A stretch of DNA of 64,000 bases from Pseudomonas borbori (GTDB taxonomy: Bacteria; Pseudomonadota; Gammaproteobacteria; Pseudomonadales; Pseudomonadaceae). This document shows positions 25,347 to 33,611 of the stretch, piece after piece (position 1 is the stretch's first letter; every line of letters begins with the position of its first letter). The stretch lies in contig NZ_FOWX01000022.1 in NCBI RefSeq assembly GCF_900115555.1, positions 25,431 through 89,430 on the forward strand, given 5' to 3'. The position numbers were made by a program, and so were the translations under genes. The notes under the pieces are model-generated. The model did no database searches and was not told where the DNA came from. It saw only the letters and a list, made by a program, of their open reading frames with translations.

Positions 25347-25380
25347 GTAGGGTGGGTTAGCCGGAGGCGTAACCCACCAT
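25347..25380. repeat. REP-like hairpin, GTAGGGTGGGTTAGCC class
   Basis: GTAGGGTGGGTTAGCC and its facing arm GGCGTAACCCACC fold into one hairpin. It sits exactly between the convergent tldD and yjgA ends, where it could also act as a terminator. Confidence 0.7.
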
Positions 25381-25390
25381 CACGCCAGGA

Positions 25391-25909
25391 TCAACGCAAC
25401 CCGCGCTGGGTTTCGTCCAGTTCGCGGATGTATTTGAAGATTTTGCGCGAGGCCGCTGGCGCCTTGTTCTGTGCCAGCTCGTGCTGGGCCTGGCGGATCA
25501 GCTGACGCAGGTGCTGCCGGTCTGCTGCAGGATAGTCGCCAACAAAGGCTTCCAGGGTGTCGTCGCTGCCGTTGATAAGACGATCACGCCAGCGTTCCAG
25601 GCCATGAAAGCGCTCGTTGTACTGACGGGTGGAGGCATCGAGCTGGTCGAGCAGGGTAAGAATCGCTTCGATGTCCTGGTCGCGCATCAGCCGGCCGATA
25701 AACTGCACATGGCGTTTTTTCGCCGAATTGGCTGTATGTTTGGGCGCCTCTTCGAGGGCGCGGCGCAATTCGTCGGTCAACGGCAGTTTGTTGAGCAGGT
25801 CGGGCTTCAGAGTGGTCAGGCGTTGACCCAGGTCTTGCAGGGCATGCAGCTCGCGTTTGACCTGGGTTTTACTCTTCTCGCCGGAGAAGTCATCAAGATA
25901 TTCAGGCAT
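25391..25909 (-). CDS. yjgA: Ribosome-associated protein YjgA (DarP, DUF615)
   Basis: A 172-residue, highly charged protein that binds late 50S assembly intermediates. I start it at MPEYLDDFSGEKSKTQVKREL (25909), after which KSKTQVKRELHALQDLGQRLTTLKPDLLNKLPLTDELRRALEEA is the classical DUF615 opening. Later, KRHVQFIGRLMRDQDIEAI and the C-terminal LRQLIRQAQHELAQNKAPAASRKIFKYIREL fit the family throughout. Reading the frame further upstream crosses into pmbA. It is divergent from pmbA. Confidence 0.95.
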   Translation of the reverse strand: MPEYLDDFSGEKSKTQVKRELHALQDLGQRLTTLKPDLLNKLPLTDELRRALEEAPKHTANSAKKRHVQFIGRLMRDQDIEAILTLLDQLDASTRQYNERFHGLERWRDRLINGSDDTLEAFVGDYPAADRQHLRQLIRQAQHELAQNKAPAASRKIFKYIRELDETQRGLR

Positions 25910-26027
25910 GGGGGTGGTCCAATGGAAAACGCCGCCATGATAGCAAGTATCCAACTGCAAGCGTTCGGTCCGCCGCATTAGGCGCGCGAAGCCGCAGCAG
26001 ATACCGAACAGATTCTTAGGAGTGTTT

Positions 26028-27374
26028 ATGAGTGCAGTAGACGTTGTCGGCCCCGAGGCCGTGCCGCAGTTGCAGGCCCAGGTCGAACAGATTATCGCCG
26101 AGGCGAAGAAGCAGGGCGCCAGTGCCTGCGAGGTAGCCGTATCGGTGGAGCAAGGGCTGTCCACGTCGGTGCGTCAGGGCGAAGTCGAGACGGTCGAGTT
26201 CAACCGTGACCAGGGCTTCGGCATCACCCTGTATGTAGGCCAGCGCAAGGGCTCGGCCAGCACTTCGGCGAGTGGCGATGCGGCGATCCGGGAAACCGTG
26301 GCGGCGGCTCTGGCCATCGCCAAACACGCCTCCGAAGATGAGGCGGCGGGCTTGGCCGATGCCGCGCTGATGGCGCGCGAACTGCCGCAACTGGATCTGT
26401 ATCACGCCTGGGCCATCAGCCCGGAGCAGGCCATCGAGCAGGCGCTGCGCTGCGAAGCGGCAGCCTTTGGCGCCGATCCGCGGATCAAGAACGCCGACGG
26501 CACCACCCTCAATACCCACCAGGGCTGCCGGGTGTATGGCAACAGCCATGGTTTTGTCGCCGGCTATGCCAGCACCCGGCACAGCCTGAGCTGCGTGATG
26601 ATCGCCGAAGATGGCGGGCAGATGCAGCGCGACTACTGGTATGACGTCAATCGCCAGGGCGAGCTGCTGGCCGATGCCGCGGGCATTGGTCAGCGTGCCG
26701 CGCAGCGGGCGGTCAGTCGCCTGGGCGCGCGCCCGGTGCCGACCTGTGAAGTGCCGGTGTTGTTTTCTGCTGAGCTGGCGACGGGGCTGTTCGGGCATTT
26801 CCTCGCGGCCATTTCCGGTGGCAACCTGTACCGCAAGTCATCCTTCCTCGAGGGCGCCCTGGGCCAGCAATTGTTCCCCGACTGGTTGAGCCTCGATGAG
26901 CGACCGCATATTCCCCGTGCACTCGGTAGTGCCTCTTTCGATGGCGATGGTCTGGCCACCTATGCCAAGCCCTTCGTCGCGGGCGGCGAGCTGGTCTCCT
27001 ACGTGCTGGGCACCTACTCGGGGCGCAAGCTGGGGATGCCGAGTACGGCCAACGCCGGCGGTGTGCACAACCTGTTCGTCAGCCATGGCGCACAAGACCA
27101 GCAGGCGCTGCTCAGGCGCATGGGCCGCGGCCTGTTGGTCACCGAGTTGATGGGTCAGGGCCTGAACCTGGTCACCGGCGACTATTCGCGCGGGGCCGGC
27201 GGCTTCTGGGTGGAGAACGGCGAGATTCAGTTCCCGGTGCAGGAGGTGACCATCGCCGGTAACCTGCGCGACATGTTCAAGCAGATAGTTGCGGTGGGTA
27301 ACGACCTGGAGCTGCGCAGCAATATCCGCACCGGCTCGGTGCTGATCGAGAGGATGACGGTGGCGGGCAGCTAG
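26028..27374 (+). CDS. pmbA: Metalloprotease subunit PmbA (TldE)
   Basis: A 448-residue partner of TldD, usual length for the family. ATG 26028 follows TTAGGAG by seven bases; an in-frame GTG two codons earlier is less likely. It has the shared N-terminal fold (ACEVAVSVEQGLSTSVRQGEVETVEFNRDQGFGITLYVGQRKGSAS) and the C-terminal GYDYSR-like stretch LVTELMGQGLNLVTGDYSRGAGGFWVENGEIQFPVQEVTIAGNL. It lacks the HExxxH zinc motif, as PmbA proteins do. Confidence 0.96.
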   Translation: MSAVDVVGPEAVPQLQAQVEQIIAEAKKQGASACEVAVSVEQGLSTSVRQGEVETVEFNRDQGFGITLYVGQRKGSASTSASGDAAIRETVAAALAIAKHASEDEAAGLADAALMARELPQLDLYHAWAISPEQAIEQALRCEAAAFGADPRIKNADGTTLNTHQGCRVYGNSHGFVAGYASTRHSLSCVMIAEDGGQMQRDYWYDVNRQGELLADAAGIGQRAAQRAVSRLGARPVPTCEVPVLFSAELATGLFGHFLAAISGGNLYRKSSFLEGALGQQLFPDWLSLDERPHIPRALGSASFDGDGLATYAKPFVAGGELVSYVLGTYSGRKLGMPSTANAGGVHNLFVSHGAQDQQALLRRMGRGLLVTELMGQGLNLVTGDYSRGAGGFWVENGEIQFPVQEVTIAGNLRDMFKQIVAVGNDLELRSNIRTGSVLIERMTVAGS

Positions 27375-27390
27375 GGCTATCTGCAGCAGG

Positions 27391-27448
27391 CCTGGTGCGT
27401 CGTGCGCGCCAGGTTTTTAAGCAGTGGTGCGCGCGGTGCGCCCTGCGG
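27391..27448. repeat. Decayed REP-like inverted repeat, GTGCGC class
   Basis: CTGGTGCGTCGTGCGCGCCAG and GGTGCGCGCGGTGCGCCCTG face each other between the convergent pmbA and ptsO ends. It resembles the repeats at 13 and 5626 but has lost the GTAG ends. Confidence 0.5.
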
Positions 27449-27458
27449 GTGATTCTGG

Positions 27459-27731
27459 CTATTCGCCTTCATCGAAGTAGTTGTTGATCAGCTCGATCAG
27501 GGCGTTGAGGGCATCATCGTCCTGCTCGCCTTCGGTGTGCAGGTGGATCGGTGTGCCCTTGCCGGCGGCGAGCATCATCACCGCCATGATGCTTTTGCCG
27601 TCCACCAGGCTCTCCGGGGCGCGGCCGACCCTGACCTGACAGGGGAAGCGCCCGGCGACACCGACGAACTTGGCCGCCGCGCGTGCATGCAGTCCCAGTT
27701 TGTTGATGATGGTGATTTCGCAGGAAGGCAT
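27459..27731 (-). CDS. ptsO: Nitrogen PTS phosphocarrier protein NPr
   Basis: A 90-residue HPr-like protein. The phospho-acceptor His15 is in NKLGLHARAAAKFV, and the regulatory serine region reads LVDGKSIMAVMMLAAGKGT. NPr relays phosphate from PtsP to PtsN in the nitrogen PTS, which modulates carbon/nitrogen balance, potassium transport and polyhydroxyalkanoate metabolism in Pseudomonas. It ends the block rpoN-hpf-ptsN-rapZ-ptsO, with 13 bases between rapZ and ptsO. Confidence 0.95.
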   Translation of the reverse strand: MPSCEITIINKLGLHARAAAKFVGVAGRFPCQVRVGRAPESLVDGKSIMAVMMLAAGKGTPIHLHTEGEQDDDALNALIELINNYFDEGE

Positions 27732-27744
27732 CGCGGCAGGATCC

Positions 27745-28602
27745 TTAGCTAAGGTCGCGGTGGCGAACCTGGACGTTTTTCAGAATGGGTTTCAGGGTTT
27801 CGCCCAGGCGATTGGCCAGGTAGACCGAGCGGTGATGCCCGCCCGTACAGCCGATCGCCACTGTGACGTAGGCGCGGTTGCTGGCGGCGAAGCGCGGCAG
27901 CCATTTCTTCAGGTAGGCGAGGATGTCCTGGAACATTTCTTCGACATCGGCCTGGGCCGCCAGGTAGTCGGCCACCGGCTGGTCGAGCCCGGAGAATTCG
28001 CGCAGGTCCGGTTTCCAGTAGGGGTTGGGCAGGCAGCGCACATCGAACACCAGGTCGGCGTCCACCGGCATGCCGCGCTTGAAGCCGAACGACTCGACCA
28101 GAAAGGCCGTGCCCGGCTCCGGCTGATTGAGCAGGCGCAGTTTCAGGCTGTCGCGCAACTGGTACAGGTTGAGATGGGTGGTGTCGATTTTCAGGTCGGC
28201 CAGATCGGTGATCGGCCCGAGCAGCTGGCTTTCATCGGCGATGGCCTCGGCCAGCGAGCGGTATTCGTTGGTCAGCGGATGGCGGCGGCGGGTCTCGGAG
28301 AAACGTTTGAGCAGGGTTTCCTCATCGGCATCCAGGTAGATCACGTCGCACTTGATATGCCGCGCACGCACCTCGTCGAGTATCTCCGGGAAGCGCTTGA
28401 GCTGGCTGGGCAGGTTGCGCGCATCGATCGATACGGCGACCTGCGGATGCAGCAGTTCGGTATCCTGCAGGGTGCGCTCCGCCAGTTCGGGGAGCAGGCC
28501 GGCCGGCAGGTTGTCGATGCAGTAGAAGCCGTTGTCCTCAAGGACGTCGAGGGCGGTGCTTTTGCCGGAGCCGGAGCGACCGCTGACGATGATCAGGCGC
28601 AT
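27745..28602 (-). CDS. rapZ: RNase adapter / nucleotide-binding protein RapZ
   Basis: A 285-residue protein. Walker A is at residues 8-16 (GRSGSGKST) in MRLIIVSGRSGSGKSTALDVLEDNGFYCIDNLP; the C-terminal domain carries TVAIGCTGGHHRSVYLANRLGE, which in E. coli binds RNA and glucosamine-6-phosphate. In enterics RapZ guides RNase E to GlmZ; pseudomonads lack a clear GlmZ, so the target here is unknown. It follows ptsN by two bases. Confidence 0.95.
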   Translation of the reverse strand: MRLIIVSGRSGSGKSTALDVLEDNGFYCIDNLPAGLLPELAERTLQDTELLHPQVAVSIDARNLPSQLKRFPEILDEVRARHIKCDVIYLDADEETLLKRFSETRRRHPLTNEYRSLAEAIADESQLLGPITDLADLKIDTTHLNLYQLRDSLKLRLLNQPEPGTAFLVESFGFKRGMPVDADLVFDVRCLPNPYWKPDLREFSGLDQPVADYLAAQADVEEMFQDILAYLKKWLPRFAASNRAYVTVAIGCTGGHHRSVYLANRLGETLKPILKNVQVRHRDLS

Positions 28603-28604
28603 GG

Positions 28605-29078
28605 TCAGGCCCGGTTGAGCTGGCTTTGTACGTCCACCACGACCTGATACAGCGCATCGCTGCTCTGGGCCTGGCGCAAACGCTCGCGCACATCGCTGCG
28701 GTCGAGCATGCTGGCGATCTGGCGCAACAGTTCCAGGTGTTCGTCAGTGGCCGCTTCCGGCACCAGCAGGACGAACAGCAGGTCGACAGGGGCGCCGTCG
28801 ATGGCGTCGAAGTCCACTGCCGCATCCAGGCGCAGCAGGGCGCTGATCGGTGCGTTGCAACCCGGCAGGCGACAGTGCGGAATGGCGATGCCATTGCCGA
28901 AACCGGTCGAGCCGAGTTTTTCGCGGGCGATCAGGCTTTCGAAAATGTCTTGGCCGTCCAGGTCGGGCAGCTCGCGCGCCACCAGGTTGGCTATCTGTTC
29001 GAGTACACGTTTCTTACTGCCTCCCGGCACGTTCACCAGGGAACGGCCGGGGGTCAGGATATTTTCGAGTCGGATCAT
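28605..29078 (-). CDS. ptsN: Nitrogen-regulatory PTS enzyme IIA (EIIA-Ntr)
   Basis: A 157-residue PTS-EIIA type 2 domain. His68 in STGFGNGIAIPHCRLPGC is the phosphorylation site. It starts MIRLENILTPGRSLVNVPGGSKKRVLEQIANL. It receives phosphate from NPr and acts as an output of the PTS-Ntr pathway through protein contacts. It is 15 bases downstream of hpf, on the same transcript as rpoN by all appearances. Confidence 0.95.
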   Translation of the reverse strand: MIRLENILTPGRSLVNVPGGSKKRVLEQIANLVARELPDLDGQDIFESLIAREKLGSTGFGNGIAIPHCRLPGCNAPISALLRLDAAVDFDAIDGAPVDLLFVLLVPEAATDEHLELLRQIASMLDRSDVRERLRQAQSSDALYQVVVDVQSQLNRA

Positions 29079-29093
29079 AGGAGGGAGGCGATC

Positions 29094-29402
29094 TCAGCGG
29101 GCCGTAGCGCCCTGCTGGCGGTCGAGCTGCTTTTCCTTGTGCTTGATGAGTTGACGGTCGAGTTTGTCGGTCAGTAGGTCGATGGCTGCGTACATGTCGT
29201 CGTGCTCGGCATTGGCGACCACTTCGCCGCCGGCGATATGCAGGGTCGCTTCGATTTTCTGCTTGAGCTTCTCGACTTGCATGGTGATTTGCACGTTGGT
29301 GATCTTGTCGAAATGGCGCTCCAATCGACCGAGTTTTTCGTCGATATAGTCGCGCAGGGGCTCGGTCACATCCAGCTGGTGTCCACTGATGTTGACTTGC
29401 AT
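29094..29402 (-). CDS. hpf: Ribosome hibernation-promoting factor (short HPF)
   Basis: A 102-residue sigma54-modulation/S30Ae protein that dimerises or silences ribosomes in stationary phase. The start MQVNISGHQLDVTEPLRDYIDEKLGRLERHFDKI is diagnostic, with an AAGGAGAAAC ribosome site in front. The middle reads KIEATLHIAGGEVVANAEHDDMYAAIDLLTDKLDRQLIKHKEK. In pseudomonads HPF is important for survival of starvation. The 191 bases between rpoN and hpf show no terminator that I can recognise. Confidence 0.95.
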   Translation of the reverse strand: MQVNISGHQLDVTEPLRDYIDEKLGRLERHFDKITNVQITMQVEKLKQKIEATLHIAGGEVVANAEHDDMYAAIDLLTDKLDRQLIKHKEKQLDRQQGATAR

Positions 29403-29593
29403 ACCGTTTCTCCTTGTTGCCGCGTATGAGAGACAGGCTATCGGGCCTGCCACCGGAATACTCTGGCGTGAAAGACGTTGGCAAACCGAATCTGGCCCCG
29501 TCGCTCTTCGGGTCTTGGTCGTGAGGCTGCTAGCGAGAGAGCGAGGCCGGGTGCGGTATATGCCTTGTTTGCTGATCTTTCGTCTTGTAGCCC

Positions 29594-31102
29594 TTACATT
29601 AATCGCTTGCGCTCGCTGGAGGGCGCTATACCAAGCGATTCACGGTATTTTGCAACCGTGCGGCGGGCTACTTGTATGCCTTGTGCCTCCAGTAAACCAG
29701 CGATCTTGCTGTCACTCAACGGCTTTTTTGCATTTTCCGCTGCGACCAGTTTTTTGATGATGGCGCGGATCGCGGTCGACGAGCATTCGCCCCCTTCGGC
29801 GGTGCTGACGTGGCTGGAGAAGAAATATTTCAGCTCGTAAATACCGCGCGGGGTGTGCATGAATTTTTGCGTGGTGACCCGCGAAATGGTCGATTCATGC
29901 ATGCCTACCGCTTCGGCGATGTCGTGCAGGACCAGGGGCTTCATCGCCTCGTCGCCGTAGTCGAGAAAGCCGCGCTGGTGCTCGACGATCTGGCTGGCGA
30001 CCTTCATCAGGGTTTCGTTGCGGCTCTGCAGGCTCTTGATGAACCAGCGCGCTTCCTGCAACTGGTTGCGCATGAAGGTGTTGTCGGCACTGGAGTCGGC
30101 GCGTTTGACGAAGCCGGCGTACTGCGCGTTGACCCGCAGGCGCGGCATGGCTTCCTGGTTCAGCTCCACCAGCCAGCGCTCGTTGTGCTTGCGCACGATG
30201 ACATCGGGCACCACGTATTCCGGCTCGCTCGACTCGATCTGCGAGCCGGGGCGCGGATTGAGGCTCTGGATCAGTTCGATGACCTGGCGCAGTTCGTCTT
30301 CCTTGATTTTCATGCGGCGCATCAGCTGGCTGTAATCGCGGCTGCCGAGCAGGTCGAGGTAGTCGTTGGCCAGGCGCTGGGCCTCGGCCAGCCAGGGAGT
30401 CTTGGCGGGCAGCTGGCGCAGTTGCAGGAGCAGGCACTCGCGCAGGTCGCGGGCGGCAATGCCGGCCGGCTCGAACTGCTGGATGCGGTGCAGTACGGCT
30501 TCCACTTCGTCCAGTTCGATGTCCAGTTCCGGGTCGAAGGCGGCGACGACTTCCTCGAGGCTTTCTTCCAGATAGCCCTGGTAGTTGATGCAGTCGATCA
30601 GGGTGACCCCGATCAGCCGGTCCTTGTCGGACATCGGCACCAGGTTGAGCTGCCAGAGCAGGTGGCTCTGCAGGCTTTCGCCAGTCGAGGTGCGGGTGGT
30701 GAAGTCCCACTCGTCATCGTCGTTGCTCGGCAGGCTGCTGGCGCTGGTCTGGTAGACGTCTTCCCAGGCGGTGTCGACCGGCAGTTCGTTGGGAATGCGT
30801 TCGTTCCATTCGCCCTCTTCCAGGTTGTCCACGGTCTGTGGGGTTTCCTGGTGGCTGTTGTCCTGGTAGGACTCTTCCTGCTGAGGGGCGGGCGTCGGGT
30901 TTTCGGCACCGTCGGCCAGGGGATTCGAGTTGTCGAAGTCGTCGCCGTCTTCTTCGCGCTCGAGCATCGGGTTGGACTCCAGGGCCTCCTGGATCTCTTG
31001 TTGCAGATCCAGGGTGGACAGTTGGAGTAGGCGAATGGCCTGTTGCAGCTGCGGGGTCATCGTCAGCTGCTGGCCCATTTTCAGGACTAGCGATGGTTTC
31101 AT
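29594..31102 (-). CDS. rpoN: RNA polymerase sigma-54 factor
   Basis: A 502-residue sigma factor. Region I is glutamine-rich (MKPSLVLKMGQQLTMTPQLQQAIRLLQLSTLDLQQEIQEALESNPMLE), region II is acidic, and the C-terminal RpoN box ARRTVAKYRE lies at about 479-488. The core-binding and helix-turn-helix regions are complete (HESTISRVTTQKFMHTPRGIYELKYFFSS). It directs transcription from -24/-12 promoters with enhancer-binding activators: nitrogen assimilation, flagella and pili in Pseudomonas. It follows lptB by 133 bases, ahead of hpf-ptsN-rapZ-ptsO. Confidence 0.98.
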   Translation of the reverse strand: MKPSLVLKMGQQLTMTPQLQQAIRLLQLSTLDLQQEIQEALESNPMLEREEDGDDFDNSNPLADGAENPTPAPQQEESYQDNSHQETPQTVDNLEEGEWNERIPNELPVDTAWEDVYQTSASSLPSNDDDEWDFTTRTSTGESLQSHLLWQLNLVPMSDKDRLIGVTLIDCINYQGYLEESLEEVVAAFDPELDIELDEVEAVLHRIQQFEPAGIAARDLRECLLLQLRQLPAKTPWLAEAQRLANDYLDLLGSRDYSQLMRRMKIKEDELRQVIELIQSLNPRPGSQIESSEPEYVVPDVIVRKHNERWLVELNQEAMPRLRVNAQYAGFVKRADSSADNTFMRNQLQEARWFIKSLQSRNETLMKVASQIVEHQRGFLDYGDEAMKPLVLHDIAEAVGMHESTISRVTTQKFMHTPRGIYELKYFFSSHVSTAEGGECSSTAIRAIIKKLVAAENAKKPLSDSKIAGLLEAQGIQVARRTVAKYRESLGIAPSSERKRLM

Positions 31103-31235
31103 TGCAGACCTTATTTGCCGGCGTCTGTGCGCAATCCACTACAGGGCGCCGCAGCGCCACAAGGAAGCAAATTATATGCCTGATCTACAGTGGTTTGCCT
31201 AGCTCTGGCTGCTGTTCGGTGGAGAAAAACCGCTG

Positions 31236-31961
31236 CTACAGGCGGAACTCGTGCCCCAGGTAGACGTCCTTGACCAGCTGGTTGGCCAGAATCGCGTCGG
31301 CATCGCCTTCGGCGATCAGTTGGCCATCGCTGACGATATAGGCGGTTTCGCAGATATCCAGGGTCTCGCGGACATTGTGGTCGGTGATCAGTACGCCGAT
31401 GCCCTTGGCCTTGAGGTGGTGGATGATCTGCTTGATGTCGCCGACCGAAATCGGGTCGACGCCGGCGAAAGGTTCGTCGAGCAGGATGAATTTTGGCGCG
31501 GTGGCCAGGGCGCGGGCAATTTCCACGCGCCGGCGTTCGCCGCCGGACAGGCTCATGCCGAGGTTGTCGCGGATATGGCTGATATGGAACTCCTGCAACA
31601 GGCTTTCCAGCTCTTTGCGTCGGCTGGCCCGGTCCAGTTCCTTGCGCGTTTCGAGGATGGCCATGATGTTGTCGGCCACGCTGAGCTTGCGGAAAATCGA
31701 GGCTTCCTGCGGCAGGTAGCCGATCCCGGCGCGGGCGCGGCCGTGCATCGGCAGGTGGCTGACGTCGTGGTCGTCGATCAGGATGCGGCCCTGATCGGCC
31801 TGCACCAGGCCGACGATCATGTAGAAGCAGGTGGTCTTGCCCGCACCGTTGGGGCCGAGCAGGCCGACGATCTGCCCGCTGTCGATGCTCAGGCTGACGT
31901 CGCGCACGACTTGGCGGCCTTTGTAACTCTTGGCCAGGTGCTGGGCTTTCAAAGTGGCCAT
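31236..31961 (-). CDS. lptB: LPS export ABC transporter ATPase LptB
   Basis: A 241-residue ATPase of the LptB2FGC complex that extracts LPS from the inner membrane. Walker A GPNGAGKTT is at 36-44, the signature is GMSLSGGERRRVEIARAL, and Walker B is ILLDEPFAGVDP. The N-terminus MATLKAQHLAKSYKGRQVVRDVSLSI is typical. The start follows the lptA stop by two bases, in the conserved order lptC-lptA-lptB-rpoN. Confidence 0.97.
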   Translation of the reverse strand: MATLKAQHLAKSYKGRQVVRDVSLSIDSGQIVGLLGPNGAGKTTCFYMIVGLVQADQGRILIDDHDVSHLPMHGRARAGIGYLPQEASIFRKLSVADNIMAILETRKELDRASRRKELESLLQEFHISHIRDNLGMSLSGGERRRVEIARALATAPKFILLDEPFAGVDPISVGDIKQIIHHLKAKGIGVLITDHNVRETLDICETAYIVSDGQLIAEGDADAILANQLVKDVYLGHEFRL

Positions 31962-31963
31962 TG

Positions 31964-32506
31964 CTACTGCGCCTGCTGTTCGGCTGGTGGGTTCTTCGGT
32001 TGGATCACCATGTCGATGCGTGGGCGCGGCGTGGTGATGTTGGTGCCTGTGGCGCGCCCGGCGTTGACGATCTGGCGTTGGGTGTCATAGACGATTTTTT
32101 CGCCCTCGAAGGTATTGCCCTCCTGGATCACCTTGGCCTGGTCGATCAGTACGATGCGCTCATTGGCGGCGAAATACTGGATGGTCAGGCCGTAGGCCTT
32201 GACGATCTGCTTGTCTGCCGAGGGCTTCTGCTCGTAATAGGCAGGTTTGCCGACCGAGGTGAAAATCTCGATGTCGCCCTGGGCGTTCTGGGTGATGGTC
32301 ACGGTGTCGCCGGTGATCTTCAGGGTGCCCTGGGTGATGATCACGTCGCCGCGATAGACGGCGACGCCTTGGCGGTCATCGAGTTCGGCGCTGTCGGCCT
32401 GTACGCGGATCGGCTGCTCGCGGTCAGTGGGCAGCGCCCAGGCGCAAGCACTGCCGAGCGCGGCACTCAAGCTGAGCAGAAAGGGGAAGGTTTTAACGAA
32501 CCTCAT
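31964..32506 (-). CDS. lptA: LPS transport periplasmic bridge protein LptA (LptH)
   Basis: A 180-residue periplasmic protein with a signal peptide (MRFVKTFPFLLSLSAALGSACAWALP). The OstA-like fold is clear: PIRVQADSAELDDRQGVAVYRGDVIITQGTLKITGDTVTI. In P. aeruginosa the orthologue is called LptH. It builds the beta-jellyroll bridge carrying LPS between LptC and LptD. Its start overlaps the end of lptC by 14 bases. A proline- and glutamine-rich tail ends the protein. Confidence 0.94.
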   Translation of the reverse strand: MRFVKTFPFLLSLSAALGSACAWALPTDREQPIRVQADSAELDDRQGVAVYRGDVIITQGTLKITGDTVTITQNAQGDIEIFTSVGKPAYYEQKPSADKQIVKAYGLTIQYFAANERIVLIDQAKVIQEGNTFEGEKIVYDTQRQIVNAGRATGTNITTPRPRIDMVIQPKNPPAEQQAQ

Positions 32507-33062
32507 GCTGGCCTCTTACGTTGGACAGCAGGAGCATCCTGCCGTCATTCAAATACGCTTTCATTCCTTGTGCCGTGGTCACTCCGTTGGCCGCGACGAT
32601 TCTAACGGCTTGCTCGGTCTGCGCATATTCTTTATCCGGGATTACGGTCAGGCGACTGGTGGTCAGGATGGTTGGGCGACCCTTGGCATCGGTGCGTTCG
32701 ACGCGCACGCTGTCGATCAATTCCACTTGCTCGCCTGCCGGTGCCACTTCGGCGCGTTCGCTGCTCACCTTCCAGGGCAGTTCGGTGCCGCGATACAGGT
32801 GCAGGAAGGGGCTGGTCAGCAGGGTGATGTCGCTGCTCTTGATGTGCTCCAGCTTGTCGCTGGTCATCTGGTAATGCAGCTTGCCGTCGGCCTGGTATTG
32901 CACGGTGGTGGCGTTGACCACATAGAAGTCGATGGCGTTTTCGCTGCCGGGTCGTGCCGGACGCTCGGAGAAGCTGTCGGGGTTGATGTTCCAGTAGCCG
33001 ACGGCGGCCAGCAGGGCGGCCGCGAAAGCGTAAAGGACGGGTGTCAGCAGTTTGCGCAGCAT
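32493..33062 (-). CDS. lptC: LPS export protein LptC
   Basis: A 189-residue inner-membrane protein: a single N-terminal helix (LTPVLYAFAAALLAAVGYWNI) and a periplasmic jellyroll (IDFYVVNATTVQYQADGKLHYQMTSDKLEHIKSSDITLLTSPFLHLY). It takes LPS from LptBFG to LptA. It lies nine bases after kdsC. The length matches the family (about 190). Confidence 0.94.
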   Translation of the reverse strand: MLRKLLTPVLYAFAAALLAAVGYWNINPDSFSERPARPGSENAIDFYVVNATTVQYQADGKLHYQMTSDKLEHIKSSDITLLTSPFLHLYRGTELPWKVSSERAEVAPAGEQVELIDSVRVERTDAKGRPTILTTSRLTVIPDKEYAQTEQAVRIVAANGVTTAQGMKAYLNDGRMLLLSNVRGQHEVR

Positions 33063-33071
33063 AAATGGGCT

Positions 33072-33611
33072 CTACAGATAGGCGGCTTGGGCGGCGTCGA
33101 GGCTGCCTTGGGCGCGCATGATCAGCTCGCAGAATTCGCGCGCGGCGCCTTCGCCGCCGCGGGCCTGGGTCACGCCATGGGCATGCTGGCGCACAAAAGC
33201 GTCGGCGCTGGCGACCGCCATGCCCAGGCCGACCCGGCGGATTACCGGCAGATCCGGCAGGTCGTCGCCCAGGTAGGCAACGTGTTCGTAGCTTAGATCG
33301 AGTTCGCCGAGCAGTTCGTCGAGTACCACCAGCTTGTCTTCGCGACCCTGGTACAGGTGCTGGATGCCCAGGTTTTTCGCCCGGCGTTCGACCACCGGGG
33401 TGGTGCGTCCGCTGATGATCGCGGTGCGCACCCCCGAGGCGATCAGCATCTTGATGCCGTGGCCGTCGAGGGTGTTGAAGGTCTTGAACTCGCTGCCGTC
33501 GACCAGGAAGTAGAGTTTGCCGTCGGTGAGCACGCCGTCGACATCGAAAATCGCCAGCTTGATCGCCTGGGCGCGTTGTTGCAGGTCGAGGCTGGTCATT
33601 TCAGGGGGCAT
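33072..33611 (-). CDS. kdsC: 3-deoxy-D-manno-octulosonate 8-phosphate phosphatase KdsC
   Basis: A 179-residue HAD phosphatase that makes KDO for the LPS core. The catalytic HAD motif is IKLAIFDVDGVLTDGKLYF, followed by FNTLDGHGIKMLIASGVRTAIISGRTTPVV and the late AYLGDDLPDLPVIRRVGLGMAVASADAF. ATG 33611 overlaps the kdsD stop (TGATG) and has GGAG seven bases upstream; an ATG five codons further in is possible. It acts two steps after KdsD in the same pathway. Confidence 0.95.
   Translation of the reverse strand: MPPEMTSLDLQQRAQAIKLAIFDVDGVLTDGKLYFLVDGSEFKTFNTLDGHGIKMLIASGVRTAIISGRTTPVVERRAKNLGIQHLYQGREDKLVVLDELLGELDLSYEHVAYLGDDLPDLPVIRRVGLGMAVASADAFVRQHAHGVTQARGGEGAAREFCELIMRAQGSLDAAQAAYL

Noticed and set aside
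29389..29757. 122-codon plus-strand frame between hpf and rpoN
   Set aside because: It overlaps the rpoN 3' end and the hpf start, has no clear ribosome site, and the composition does not look coding.
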